Made by a program: the position numbers and the translations under genes. Source: Candidatus Aenigmatarchaeota archaeon (GTDB lineage Archaea > Aenigmatarchaeota > Aenigmatarchaeia > JACPZZ01). Taken from it: a DNA stretch of 10,243 bases. The notes beneath the pieces are model-generated. The model was not told the DNA's origin and did no database searches. It worked only from the letters and a program-made list of their open reading frames with translations. The stretch covers positions 1 through 10,243 of the forward strand of contig JACQNY010000079.1 in assembly GCA_016202795.1 (NCBI GenBank). Reading direction: 5' to 3'. Below, one piece after another: positions 1 to 6,556 of this stretch (the first letter of the stretch is position 1; every line of letters starts with the position of its first letter).

Positions 1-9
1 AGTGGTTTG

Positions 10-201
10 ATGTATGATGTCGTTTTTGATCCGCTTGCAATACATTTTCTGAACAACCTCGAGAAAGCGGTGAAGGAAAGAATATTCAAGAAATTGAGGA
101 TCGGCGATTACCGAGTGATAGCTGACATAGACCAAACGTTAAAGAAAATTCAAATAACATTAATAGGCCATAGGAAAAACGTCTATAAGCGCATGTTATG
201 A
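10..201 (+). CDS. RelE/ParE-family toxin, internally shortened
   Basis: A 63-residue protein of the RelE/ParE superfamily, whose active members are ribosome-dependent mRNA interferases or gyrase poisons paired with an antitoxin. The N-terminal strand and helix (MYDVVFDPLAIHFLNNL) and the C-terminal core (LRIGDYRVIADID, then ITLIGHRKNVYKR) are both clear. Family members usually have about 85-90 residues. The loop and strand that normally lie between helix 2 and the RxGDYR strand are absent, and helix 2 (ERIFKKL) runs straight into RIGDYR at residues 27-34. I chose ATG 10 over TTG 7 because TGATG at 8-12 lets an upstream gene stop on this start, the usual coupling to an antitoxin, which would lie outside the window. 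The frame stays open to the window edge, so a longer N-terminus cannot be excluded. The basic catalytic-side residues are present, but the fold may be non-functional. Confidence 0.72.
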   Translation: MYDVVFDPLAIHFLNNLEKAVKERIFKKLRIGDYRVIADIDQTLKKIQITLIGHRKNVYKRML

Positions 202-264
202 GGACCTTTCAAGGTATTAATGATAAAAGAGAAAACACGACGGAAAGGAAATCGAGAAAACTAA

Positions 265-1239
265 TTACTTTTTGCAGAAATCCGTTGGCGGCGCCCCGCT
301 GCCTGTGACGCTGACAAAAAGGCTGTAATAGAAATTCTTTTTGTCGCTCGGGAAATAATCGTAAGGACAGCCGGCTCTCCAGTCAAGTTCTTCATACCCT
401 TGTTTGCCATTAAGATGGTTGAGTTTATCCTTGTTGTAAACCCCGAAGTCCCAGTTTTTGGCCTGCGGCGTGCCTGTAGTATAACCTATTAAATCCCCGG
501 CCTTGAATTGTGTTTTCGGCAGGTAATCGGTTCTCGTGTCTTCAACTTTCGGCGGATTCGGAAACATGTCCCCGATGAGTTTTATGGGTTCTTTTATGTG
601 GTCGAATTTTATTTCCACTTCGCAGCTCACATCGAAAAAGAAAAGGTAGTTCAATTCTCCGCCTTCCGTGTATTTAGTGCCCGCGACAAGTTTCCCGTCA
701 ACCGGCAAGTAGAAGGGAACCTTCTGGTTGTCCTTGATCCATATATGCGAATGCGTTTTCTCGTTTCTAGGTGGCGTGATTGCTTTGATATTATTATTGT
801 CTGTCACATCGGCGGTGAAAATAGGGTTAGAGTTGGAAATGCAGTTTGAAGAATTTGTTTGTGTTTTACCAGAGTCTTTATTCGCAGGATTCAATGCTTC
901 CAGTTTTTCGCGTAGTGTAGCCAGTTCCGCATCCGGAATTGATCCGGCCAGCGAATCAAGATTTAGTTTCAATCTCTGGTAATGTTCGGGGCCTATTCCT
1001 GTGGCCAGGTTTTCCTGGTATAAAACTTCTATTTCGCGTTTTGTAGAAGCGTACAGGTCCTGTTTTTGCTTTTCCGCCCCGCTTGTACGGCTGTCCTGGA
1101 CCGTCGTAGTAGTTGTTATTTGCTTGTTTGCAGTGTCGTTATCATGCAAATCGTTACCTGTGGCGTTTTCGTAATTATTCTGCACGCATCCGCTGACAAG
1201 TAAAACGCCGATTATTAAGAAAAACAAGGATAACTTCAT
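265..1239 (-). CDS. Secreted lipoprotein with degenerate M23-like C-terminal domain
   Basis: A 324-residue exported protein of unassigned family. Residues 1-18 are a short signal peptide ending in a lipobox (LLVSGC), so Cys18 is probably lipid-anchored on the outer face of the membrane. A Thr/Asn/Asp-rich linker follows (19-57), then a helical, coiled-coil-like segment (58-118), another polar linker, and a beta-rich domain (about 160-324). In that domain THSHIW, PVDGKLVAG, CEVEIKFDHI and FKAGDLIGYTTGT resemble the order of the LytM/M23 endopeptidase fold. Where M23 enzymes have their HxH zinc ligand pair, this protein reads NWDF (residues 262-265), so catalysis looks lost and a binding role is more likely. 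Cys206, Cys291 and Cys322 could form disulfides outside the cell. It lies 51 bp downstream of the purF-like gene and has its own TATA-like box. The M23 relation is inferred by eye; the lipoprotein call is firm. Confidence 0.75.
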   Translation of the reverse strand: MKLSLFFLIIGVLLVSGCVQNNYENATGNDLHDNDTANKQITTTTTVQDSRTSGAEKQKQDLYASTKREIEVLYQENLATGIGPEHYQRLKLNLDSLAGSIPDAELATLREKLEALNPANKDSGKTQTNSSNCISNSNPIFTADVTDNNNIKAITPPRNEKTHSHIWIKDNQKVPFYLPVDGKLVAGTKYTEGGELNYLFFFDVSCEVEIKFDHIKEPIKLIGDMFPNPPKVEDTRTDYLPKTQFKAGDLIGYTTGTPQAKNWDFGVYNKDKLNHLNGKQGYEELDWRAGCPYDYFPSDKKNFYYSLFVSVTGSGAPPTDFCKK

Positions 1240-1261
1240 AAATAATAATTGTTTAACCCGG

Positions 1262-1271
1262 ATTAAAAATA
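1262..1271 (-). promoter_or_regulatory. TATA-like box of the lipoprotein gene
   Basis: On the minus strand this reads TATTTTTAAT, centred about 27 nt upstream of the lipoprotein ATG, with no SD between. The spacing is that expected for a leaderless archaeal transcript. It suggests the lipoprotein is transcribed apart from the purF-like gene upstream. Confidence 0.45.
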
Positions 1272-1290
1272 CGTGAACGGTAAATCGGAT

Positions 1291-2739
1291 TCAAGTTCCG
1301 TTGGTTAGTGGGAACGGGTATTTTCCTGTGAAGCATGCGAAACAATGGTTGTTTCTATCGCCTAAAAGTTCCTTGAAATCCTGCAAAGGCAGATAGCGCA
1401 ACGAAGTGGGCGCCGGATTTAAACTTAGCCTTACCTTTTCCTGTATCTCTTCGATTTCGGCCGTTTCAGGGTTTTCTACAGCTCTCACGGCGCTTAATTT
1501 TGTCTTGTCTGAATGATCCAGACCCATATGGCACGACGATATTATTGGCGGCGTGCCTATTCTTACATGTACCTCCTCTGCGCCCGCCGCAAAAAGCTCC
1601 TCTACCAGTTTCGGAATTGTGCTGGCTCTGACTATCGAATCGTCCGTAACTATAACTTTTTTTCCTTTCACTATTCTCGGATTAGCCATATTTTTCAGCG
1701 CAGCCAGCTCCTGCGGTGTCAGGCCAAGCGCTGTCATCTTGTCCCACTGCATATAAATCCTGGTCATGTCGGGGTTGTAAATAAACGCTTTTCTCAGCGG
1801 GAGTCCGCTCCCCCGGCTGTATCCGATTGCATAGTGGTCCCCGGAATTTAAAATTGGGGAAACGATGTGCCTGCCGTCATTCGGAAACTCGTCCAGCATG
1901 GCCAGCCTCTCGCCGGCCGCCTCCCTGAAATCCGAGCCGAGAATTCCGTTGAAACTTCCGCCCGGCCTCATGAAATAAGGAAGCTCGAAAGAACACAATC
2001 TTTCTGCAATCGGGACGCGTGATTTTGTGTGAGGCGGCCTTACGGAAAATTTCTCTGTGTGTTTGCCATCTGTTAGCCACAGATCGCCTGGTTTTAATTC
2101 TTCGGTATCGTAAATTCCAACCGCGTATATGCCCGGTTCTTCTGATGCGAAATAAACAGAATCGCCTTTTCTTCCGGCAAAAAGTGGGTGATAGCCCCAA
2201 GGATCCCTGTACGCAGCGACGACGCCGTCCGCGTCCATTGCGACAAGGTTGAATGCGCCAAGCGCCCCTTCGGCCAGGGCGCGCACGCCACTTTCAAAGC
2301 TTCCGGCCTGTTTGATAATTTGCGCTATTACATGGGTGTCCGAGTCGTCCTTTTCCAATGTTATTCCATGCTCTTCCGCCAATCTTCGATAATTAAAAAC
2401 ATTGCCGTTGTGCGAGACCACAAACCCGCCTGCGGTGATCGGCTGCAAATTTCTTGGGTTGACATCACCCGTTGTCTTGTACCTGTTGTTGAAAATTCCC
2501 CTGTTAGAATTTACCTGCTCCGCAACAGAATATTCTTGAAAAACGGTGGTAACCTTTCCTTCGCCTTTGTAAGTTCTGATTACGTGAGCGCTTTCATCTA
2601 GAAGGGAAAACCCGCAGCCGTCGTAACCCCTGTTCTGTATGCTGACAGCTTGCCCGAACATGTCGTGATAAGGTGTTCGCGTGTTTACAGCCGCCCCTAT
2701 GCCGCACTTGTGCACTGGTCGGACTAATTGCACAGTCAC
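1291..2739 (-). CDS. purF: Amidophosphoribosyltransferase (PurF-like)
   Basis: A 482-residue glutamine PRPP amidotransferase homologue, the enzyme that makes 5-phosphoribosylamine from PRPP and glutamine in the first committed step of purine synthesis. The N-terminal Ntn-hydrolase domain (about 12-235) has a nucleophile Cys12 in CGIGAA behind an 11-residue propeptide, then RYKTTG, the HNGN oxyanion loop (110-113), SDTH and RDPWGYHPL. The C-terminal phosphoribosyltransferase domain has GYSRGSGLP (306-314) and the PRPP loop VTDDSIVRAST (364-374). Cys249, Cys403, Cys466 and Cys469 (in CFACFTGKYP) sit where the Bacillus-type enzyme binds its 4Fe-4S cluster. Oddities are GYDGCG where PurF usually has GQEGAG, ILNSG where it has VPDSG, and a poorly conserved stretch (320-355) before the PRPP loop. 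The start is GTG; a TATA-like box 25 nt upstream supports it. No other purine gene is nearby. Confidence 0.9.
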   Translation of the reverse strand: MTVQLVRPVHKCGIGAAVNTRTPYHDMFGQAVSIQNRGYDGCGFSLLDESAHVIRTYKGEGKVTTVFQEYSVAEQVNSNRGIFNNRYKTTGDVNPRNLQPITAGGFVVSHNGNVFNYRRLAEEHGITLEKDDSDTHVIAQIIKQAGSFESGVRALAEGALGAFNLVAMDADGVVAAYRDPWGYHPLFAGRKGDSVYFASEEPGIYAVGIYDTEELKPGDLWLTDGKHTEKFSVRPPHTKSRVPIAERLCSFELPYFMRPGGSFNGILGSDFREAAGERLAMLDEFPNDGRHIVSPILNSGDHYAIGYSRGSGLPLRKAFIYNPDMTRIYMQWDKMTALGLTPQELAALKNMANPRIVKGKKVIVTDDSIVRASTIPKLVEELFAAGAEEVHVRIGTPPIISSCHMGLDHSDKTKLSAVRAVENPETAEIEEIQEKVRLSLNPAPTSLRYLPLQDFKELLGDRNNHCFACFTGKYPFPLTNGT

Positions 2740-2760
2740 GCTTAGGATAGACGATCTAGT

Positions 2761-2768
2761 AATTTAAG
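2761..2768 (-). promoter_or_regulatory. TATA-like box of the purF-like gene
   Basis: On the minus strand this reads CTTAAATT, centred about 25.5 nt upstream of the GTG start at 2739, with no SD between. This fits a leaderless transcript and helps choose GTG 2739 over the in-frame GTG codons at 2733 and 2715. It lies in the 58-bp region shared with the divergent NIF3 gene. Confidence 0.5.
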
Positions 2769-2771
2769 CAC

Positions 2772-2779
2772 AAATTTAC
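2772..2779 (+). promoter_or_regulatory. Possible TATA-like box of the NIF3 gene
   Basis: AAATTTAC lies about 22 nt before the NIF3 ATG, a little closer than the usual archaeal distance, in the same divergent intergenic region as the purF box. No SD is seen before the ATG. The exact position of the box is uncertain. Confidence 0.3.
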
Positions 2780-2797
2780 ATATTACTTATTGGTCTC

Positions 2798-3754
2798 ATG
2801 GCAACATTGCGCGAGCTTTACGAATTCTCAACAAAAGAGGGAATAAAAGAGGATCCTCGAGGGGAAGAAGAGATCAAAAGGATCTTGGAAGAAACAAAGG
2901 AACGCTACGGCGAGTTGAAAGGCTATCAAAAAGAGTACTTCAACAAGGAAAAGCTTCAAAACCCGTTTGCAGACAGCATTATACTGAACGGGGGGGATGC
3001 CAAAAACATTGAGGCGGTGGCGATCGGCATAGACATAGAGACGCAGGAAATGCTCTTAATCGACCGGTTAAGGCAAAAAGGCACGAAGATAGACGCTGTT
3101 ATAACGCATCACCCGGAAGGCCGCGCTTTGGCGGAATTGCATCAGGTAATGGACATGCAAATAAGGATACTCCACAAGGCCGGCGTTTCCATTTCACAGG
3201 CCGAGGCCATAGTCCGCCCGCGCGTGGACGAAGTCCGCAGAGGGCTGCATCCTTTCAACCACACAAGGAGCATAGACGCCGCGCGTCTGTTAAACATTCC
3301 TTTTATGTCAATGCACACTGTTGCGGACAACCATGTCCACCAATTCTTGCAAAAGCTTATGGACAAGGAAAAGCCAAGGACAATAAAAAACCTTGTTGAC
3401 ATTTTATACAAGATACCTGAATACCAGTGGGCCGCATCCCACGGCATGGGACCGACCATTTTTACCGGCAATCCGGACAACGAATGCGGTAAAATTACTT
3501 TCGACATGACCGGTGGAACAGAATTGGATAAAACAAGGATGAAAACAATGGCCGAATCCGGGATCAACACGATAGTCGCTATGCATATGTCAAAAGACCA
3601 GTACGAAGAGGCGAAATCGCACAACATCAACGTCATCGCCGCAGGTCACATGTCTTCCGATTCTCTTGGGATGAACCTAGTTTTGGATAAAATGGACAAA
3701 AAGTTCAAGTTAAAGGTAATCGAAGTTTCCGGATTCAAACGCGTGAAAAGATAG
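2798..3754 (+). CDS. NIF3-family dinuclear-metal protein
   Basis: A 318-residue member of the NIF3/DUF34 family, proteins with a two-metal centre of unsettled cellular role, often mis-named GTP cyclohydrolase I type 2. After a charged, helical N-terminal extension (1-55), NPFADSIILNG opens the domain. The metal-site motif ITHHPEGRALAELH gives His104 and His105. PFMSMHTVADNHVH supplies His173 and Asp177, and AAGHMSSDSLGMN supplies His284 and Asp288, the last where many NIF3 proteins use Glu. The central segment (115-160, NHTRSIDAARLLNIP) and DMTGGTELDK (236-245) match what I recall of a roughly 320-residue subfamily also found in bacteria. The ATG has no SD and is transcribed divergently from the purF-like gene. 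The family call is strong; substrate and partners are unknown. Confidence 0.85.
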   Translation: MATLRELYEFSTKEGIKEDPRGEEEIKRILEETKERYGELKGYQKEYFNKEKLQNPFADSIILNGGDAKNIEAVAIGIDIETQEMLLIDRLRQKGTKIDAVITHHPEGRALAELHQVMDMQIRILHKAGVSISQAEAIVRPRVDEVRRGLHPFNHTRSIDAARLLNIPFMSMHTVADNHVHQFLQKLMDKEKPRTIKNLVDILYKIPEYQWAASHGMGPTIFTGNPDNECGKITFDMTGGTELDKTRMKTMAESGINTIVAMHMSKDQYEEAKSHNINVIAAGHMSSDSLGMNLVLDKMDKKFKLKVIEVSGFKRVKR

Positions 3755-3759
3755 AACCG

Positions 3760-3784
3760 CAAATACGGCAGACACCGTCATTTG
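3760..3784 (+). terminator. Hairpin downstream of the NIF3 gene
   Basis: CAAATACGG (3760-3768) pairs with CCGTCATTTG (3775-3784) as a 9-bp stem with one bulged C and a 6-nt loop, starting 5 nt after the NIF3 stop. No long T-run follows, so intrinsic termination is uncertain. It may instead protect or process the 3' end. Confidence 0.3.
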
Positions 3785-3803
3785 AGAAAGTAATTTTGCG
3801 AAA

Positions 3804-3813
3804 CTTTAAAAAA
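3804..3813 (+). promoter_or_regulatory. TATA-like box of the thioredoxin-lipA unit
   Basis: CTTTAAAAAA is centred about 25.5 nt upstream of the ATG at 3834, with no SD between. It is one of the best-placed leaderless-type boxes in the window and marks the probable start of the lipA/E1 cluster. Confidence 0.55.
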
Positions 3814-3833
3814 CTCGATGTAGAATTAATCTT

Positions 3834-4100
3834 ATGCCAGAAGATCTTTTGGAATTCTACGGAGAAGAATGCGGCCCCTGCATCGAGATGCGGCCTTTGA
3901 TCGAAAAGCTTGAGAAAGAGGAAGGCGTTAAAGTCACAGGTTTGGAGGTCTGGCACAACGCAAAAAACCTTGAAATCCTGAGAAAATATGATAAAGGCCG
4001 TTGCGGCGGCGTGCCGTTCTTCTTCAACAAAAAAACCGGCGAATGGATTTGCGGTTCAACCGGTTATGAAGATTTAAAAAGATGGGCTTTGGGCGGATGA
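3834..4100 (+). CDS. Small thioredoxin/glutaredoxin-fold protein
   Basis: An 88-residue thioredoxin-fold protein. The redox motif is Cys13-Gly-Pro-Cys16 right after strand beta-1 (LLEFYGEECGPC), and the cis-proline loop is GGVPFFF (Pro61). Two further cysteines, Cys57 just before the cis-Pro loop and Cys73, are unusual for the family. It is shorter than a classical thioredoxin (about 105 residues) and lacks its first strand and helix, closer to glutaredoxin-like or mini-thioredoxin proteins. It would reduce protein disulfides or handle thiols in the cytoplasm. Its stop overlaps the preferred lipA start as ATGA, so the two are probably translated together, which suggests a link to iron-sulfur or lipoyl chemistry. 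That link is inference. Conserved general redox duty is the alternative. Confidence 0.85.
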   Translation: MPEDLLEFYGEECGPCIEMRPLIEKLEKEEGVKVTGLEVWHNAKNLEILRKYDKGRCGGVPFFFNKKTGEWICGSTGYEDLKRWALGG

Positions 4101-5008
4101 GCATGGCTTTAGCTTCACCAAACAAACCGGAATGGCTGAAAACAAAACTCCAGACCATGGGAGAATTCGCAAAGGTCCGCGAAACCGTGAAAAATCTTGG
4201 TTTGAACACTGTATGCGAATCAGCCCATTGCCCGAACATATCCGAATGCTGGTCCGGCGGGACTGCGACATTCATGGTGATGGGAAACACTTGTACACGA
4301 GGCTGCCGTTTCTGCGAAGTTTCGCACGGTCGTCCTGTTGAGTTGGACATCTTCGAGCCTGTTAAACTGGCAAAAGCCGTTAAAGAATTTAATTTGGATT
4401 ATGTTGTTATAACATCCGTTGATCGTGACGATCTACCGGACCAGGGATCGTTGCATTTCGCTGCCTGCATTAAAGCAGTCAAAAAAATGAATCCCAACAT
4501 CCGGATCGAAGTCCTTATACCGGATTTCCGCGGCCGCGAGGATTTGATAAAAAATATCGTAGACGCCAAGCCTGATGTCATCGCGCACAATGTGGAAACC
4601 GTTAGAAGGCTGCAAAAATTTGTCCGCGACACACGGGCCGGTTACGACCAGTCGTTAAGCGTTTTGAAGGTCGTAAAAAAATTGAATCCGGAAATACGCA
4701 CAAAATCCTCGGTTATGCTTGGAGTGGGAGAAACGGAACAGGAAGTCTGCGAGGCTATGGATGATTTGCGCGCCGTGGGCGTGGACTTTTTCACAATAGG
4801 GCAATATTTGCGGCCTACAAAAAAACAGATGGCCGTGGAAAAATACGTCCATCCTGGAATATTTGAAAAATTAAAAACAGCAGGCGAACAAAAGGGTTTC
4901 CTTTACGTTGCGTCAGGCCCGTTTGTCCGTTCGTCGTACCGTGCGGGCGAGCTTTTCATAAAAGCGGTGTTGCAGAAGGAAAGCAGGGTCGTCGAAAATG
5001 ATATCTAA
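4097..5008 (+). CDS. lipA: Lipoyl synthase
   Basis: A radical SAM enzyme that inserts two sulfur atoms at C6 and C8 of the octanoyl group on lipoyl-carrier domains. Numbered from ATG 4097 (303 residues), the auxiliary cluster ligands are Cys40, Cys45 and Cys51 (CESAHCPNISEC). The radical-SAM cluster ligands are Cys66, Cys70 and Cys73 (CTRGCRFC). The C-terminal RSSYRAGE (278-285) holds the serine that ligates the auxiliary cluster. VDRDDLPDQGS and the AHNVETV segment (163-169) are also typical. I prefer ATG 4097 because it overlaps the previous stop as ATGA; ATG 4082 or 4103 in the same frame are possible, and none has a clear SD. The gene sits between a mini-thioredoxin and the E1 genes whose complex needs lipoate. 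No lipB or lplA is present here. Confidence 0.95.
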   Translation: MSMALASPNKPEWLKTKLQTMGEFAKVRETVKNLGLNTVCESAHCPNISECWSGGTATFMVMGNTCTRGCRFCEVSHGRPVELDIFEPVKLAKAVKEFNLDYVVITSVDRDDLPDQGSLHFAACIKAVKKMNPNIRIEVLIPDFRGREDLIKNIVDAKPDVIAHNVETVRRLQKFVRDTRAGYDQSLSVLKVVKKLNPEIRTKSSVMLGVGETEQEVCEAMDDLRAVGVDFFTIGQYLRPTKKQMAVEKYVHPGIFEKLKTAGEQKGFLYVASGPFVRSSYRAGELFIKAVLQKESRVVENDI

Positions 5009-5014
5009 TATAAA
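5007..5014 (+). promoter_or_regulatory. TATA-like box before E1 alpha
   Basis: AATATAAA overlaps the lipA stop codon and is centred about 30 nt upstream of the ATG at 5041, giving a leader of only a few bases. It suggests the E1 genes can be transcribed separately from lipA as well as by read-through. Confidence 0.4.
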
Positions 5015-5040
5015 GTGCAACTTATTTTAGCGTGTGGGTC

Positions 5041-6105
5041 ATGGAAAAGGAAATAGCGAAATTTTCCGTCAATTATCTGCAAATTCTGGACGAAAACGGG
5101 GCGTGTGGAGAACAGCCTGGGTTAACACAGGACCAAATAAAAGAAATTTACGAGTCGATGGTGTTGGCAAGGATTTTTGATGAGCGGGCAATAAAATTGC
5201 AGCGCGAGGGCCGTTTAGGAACATATCCGCCATTGAGGGGCCAGGAAGCTGCGCAAATCGCATCAGCTTACGCGCTTAACAAAAACGACTGGATGGTACC
5301 GGCTTTCAGGGAGCACGCCTCTGTGATTCTCAGGGGATTGCCTATGGAAATGATATTGCAGTACTGGGGCGGCGATGAGCGTGGCCAAAAAATTCCTTCC
5401 GGGGAAAATGATCTGACTTTTGCAATTCCGGTGGGCACGCAACCGTTGCATGCAGTTGGCATTGCTCTGGCCATGAAAATAATGGGCGAAAAAAACGCGT
5501 CTCTTGTTTATTTCGGAGACGGCGCGACTTCTGAAGGCGACACCAGCGAGGCTATGAATTTTGCGGGCGTGTTCAACCTTCCCTTGGTTTTTGTTTGCGA
5601 GAACAACCAATGGGCCATCTCTGTCCCAAGAAGCAGACAAACCGCGTCGCAGACAATAGCGCAAAAGGCAGTCGCATTCGGCTTCGAAGGGATCCAGGTC
5701 GACGGCAACGACGTTTTCGCGGTTTACAGCTCAACTAAAAACGCATTGGAAAAAGCCCGTTCCGGCAACGGGCCCACGTTGATAGAATTGTTTACATATA
5801 GGATGGGCGACCACACCACAGCCGACGACGCCTCGAAATACAGGAAAAAATCCGAATTGGACGAATGGATAAAAAAAGATCCCATAGAACGGCTGAGAAA
5901 ATACATGGAATCAAAAAAATTATGGTCAAGGGATTACGAGGAAAAGTTGCTTGCAAAACTGGGTAAAAAGGTCGGGGATGCCGTAAAAAAATACGAGTCC
6001 GTACCTGCGGAAGAGCCTGGGAAAATATTCGAATATGTTTACGCAGAAATGACTGAGAACTTAAAGATCCAGCAAAAGGAGGTTTTGGATGAGGCAAAAT
6101 CCTAA
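5041..6105 (+). CDS. pdhA: Pyruvate (2-oxoacid) dehydrogenase E1 component, alpha subunit
   Basis: The thiamine-diphosphate-binding alpha subunit of the E1 decarboxylase, which with the beta subunit decarboxylates a 2-oxoacid and acylates the lipoyl arm of E2. Numbered from ATG 5041 (354 residues), the ThDP/Mg motif runs from GDG (159-161) to NN (188-189) through GATSEGDTSEAMNFAGVF. The phosphorylation-loop-like segment RMGDHTTADDASKYR (254-268) carries the conserved His258. FREHAS and PIGTQ-like PVGTQPLHAVG are also typical. Length is normal for the family. GTG 5032 is an alternative start, but ATG 5041 suits both homologue length and promoter distance. Overall resemblance is to bacterial and Thermoplasma-type PDH E1 alpha. 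Branched-chain 2-oxoacid specificity cannot be excluded. The last 17 bases overlap the next gene. Confidence 0.93.
   Translation: MEKEIAKFSVNYLQILDENGACGEQPGLTQDQIKEIYESMVLARIFDERAIKLQREGRLGTYPPLRGQEAAQIASAYALNKNDWMVPAFREHASVILRGLPMEMILQYWGGDERGQKIPSGENDLTFAIPVGTQPLHAVGIALAMKIMGEKNASLVYFGDGATSEGDTSEAMNFAGVFNLPLVFVCENNQWAISVPRSRQTASQTIAQKAVAFGFEGIQVDGNDVFAVYSSTKNALEKARSGNGPTLIELFTYRMGDHTTADDASKYRKKSELDEWIKKDPIERLRKYMESKKLWSRDYEEKLLAKLGKKVGDAVKKYESVPAEEPGKIFEYVYAEMTENLKIQQKEVLDEAKS
6075..6082 (+). promoter_or_regulatory. Shine-Dalgarno of the UPF0306-like gene
   Basis: AAAGGAGG lies 6 nt before ATG 6089, inside the end of the E1 alpha gene. It fixes that start and shows SD-led initiation inside an operon. 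Confidence 0.75.
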
Positions 6106-6556
6106 AAAACTGGCAAAAAGTTACATGGAAAACGTAAAACTGATGTCCATAGCGACCGTCAGCAAAAATAAACCGTGGTCTGCCACAGTATTTTACGCAT
6201 TCGATGAAAATTTTGATATTTATTTCCTATCCAGATATTATCGAAAACATAGCAGGCACATAGAAAAAAATAATAGCGTGGCCGGAACAATAGCAAAACA
6301 GCACAAAGCATTCGGCGCCCCTACAATGGGTTTGCAGTTTGGAGGCAAGGCGAAAATGCTTCGCGGGGCGGAATTAAAAAAAGCTTACGCTGTTTTCACA
6401 AAAAGATATCCGCGCGCAAGGAAGGAATTAAGTTATTGGGAAGTTTTGGAATCGAAAAAACAACCGGTAAGGCTTTATAAAATATTTGTCAGAAAATTAA
6501 TTTTACATGACGAGGTACATTTCCAGAAAGGAAAAAGAAGGGTTGTGATCAAATAA
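6089..6556 (+). CDS. UPF0306/YhbP-like flavin-fold (PNPOx-like split-barrel) protein
   Basis: A 155-residue protein of the FMN-binding split-barrel superfamily, closest in pattern to UPF0306 (YhbP). The run MSIATVSKNKPWSATVFYAFDE (19-40), YFLSRYYRKHSRHI (45-58), NNSVAGTIA (61-69) and GLQFGGKAKML (81-91) follow the order seen in that family. So do KAYAVFTKRYPRAR (98-111) and the closing LYKIFVRKLILHD (129-141). Biochemical function is unknown; some relatives bind FMN, F420 or haem, and none of this is provable here. It overlaps E1 alpha by 17 bases and shares one base with the E1 beta start (TAATG), so it is locked into the E1 operon between two subunits of one enzyme. That position suggests a job tied to 2-oxoacid oxidation or simple hitch-hiking. 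It is rich in Lys and Arg. Confidence 0.82.
   Translation: MRQNPKKLAKSYMENVKLMSIATVSKNKPWSATVFYAFDENFDIYFLSRYYRKHSRHIEKNNSVAGTIAKQHKAFGAPTMGLQFGGKAKMLRGAELKKAYAVFTKRYPRARKELSYWEVLESKKQPVRLYKIFVRKLILHDEVHFQKGKRRVVIK

Noticed and set aside
508..849. Open frame of 113 codons opposite the lipoprotein gene
   Set aside because: It lies wholly antisense to a protein with a clear lipobox and domain pattern, and its translation shows no recognisable motif.
3142..3636. Open frame of 164 codons opposite the NIF3 gene
   Set aside because: It is a Cys/Trp-rich shadow frame without a start signal, while the NIF3 frame has intact family motifs.
5032..5040. GTG start three codons upstream for E1 alpha
   Set aside because: It is possible, but ATG 5041 suits the TATA-like box distance better and adds no unexplained residues.
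5263..5664. Open frame of 133 codons opposite E1 alpha
   Set aside because: The plus-strand frame carries the full thiamine-diphosphate motif; the antisense frame has no recognisable feature.
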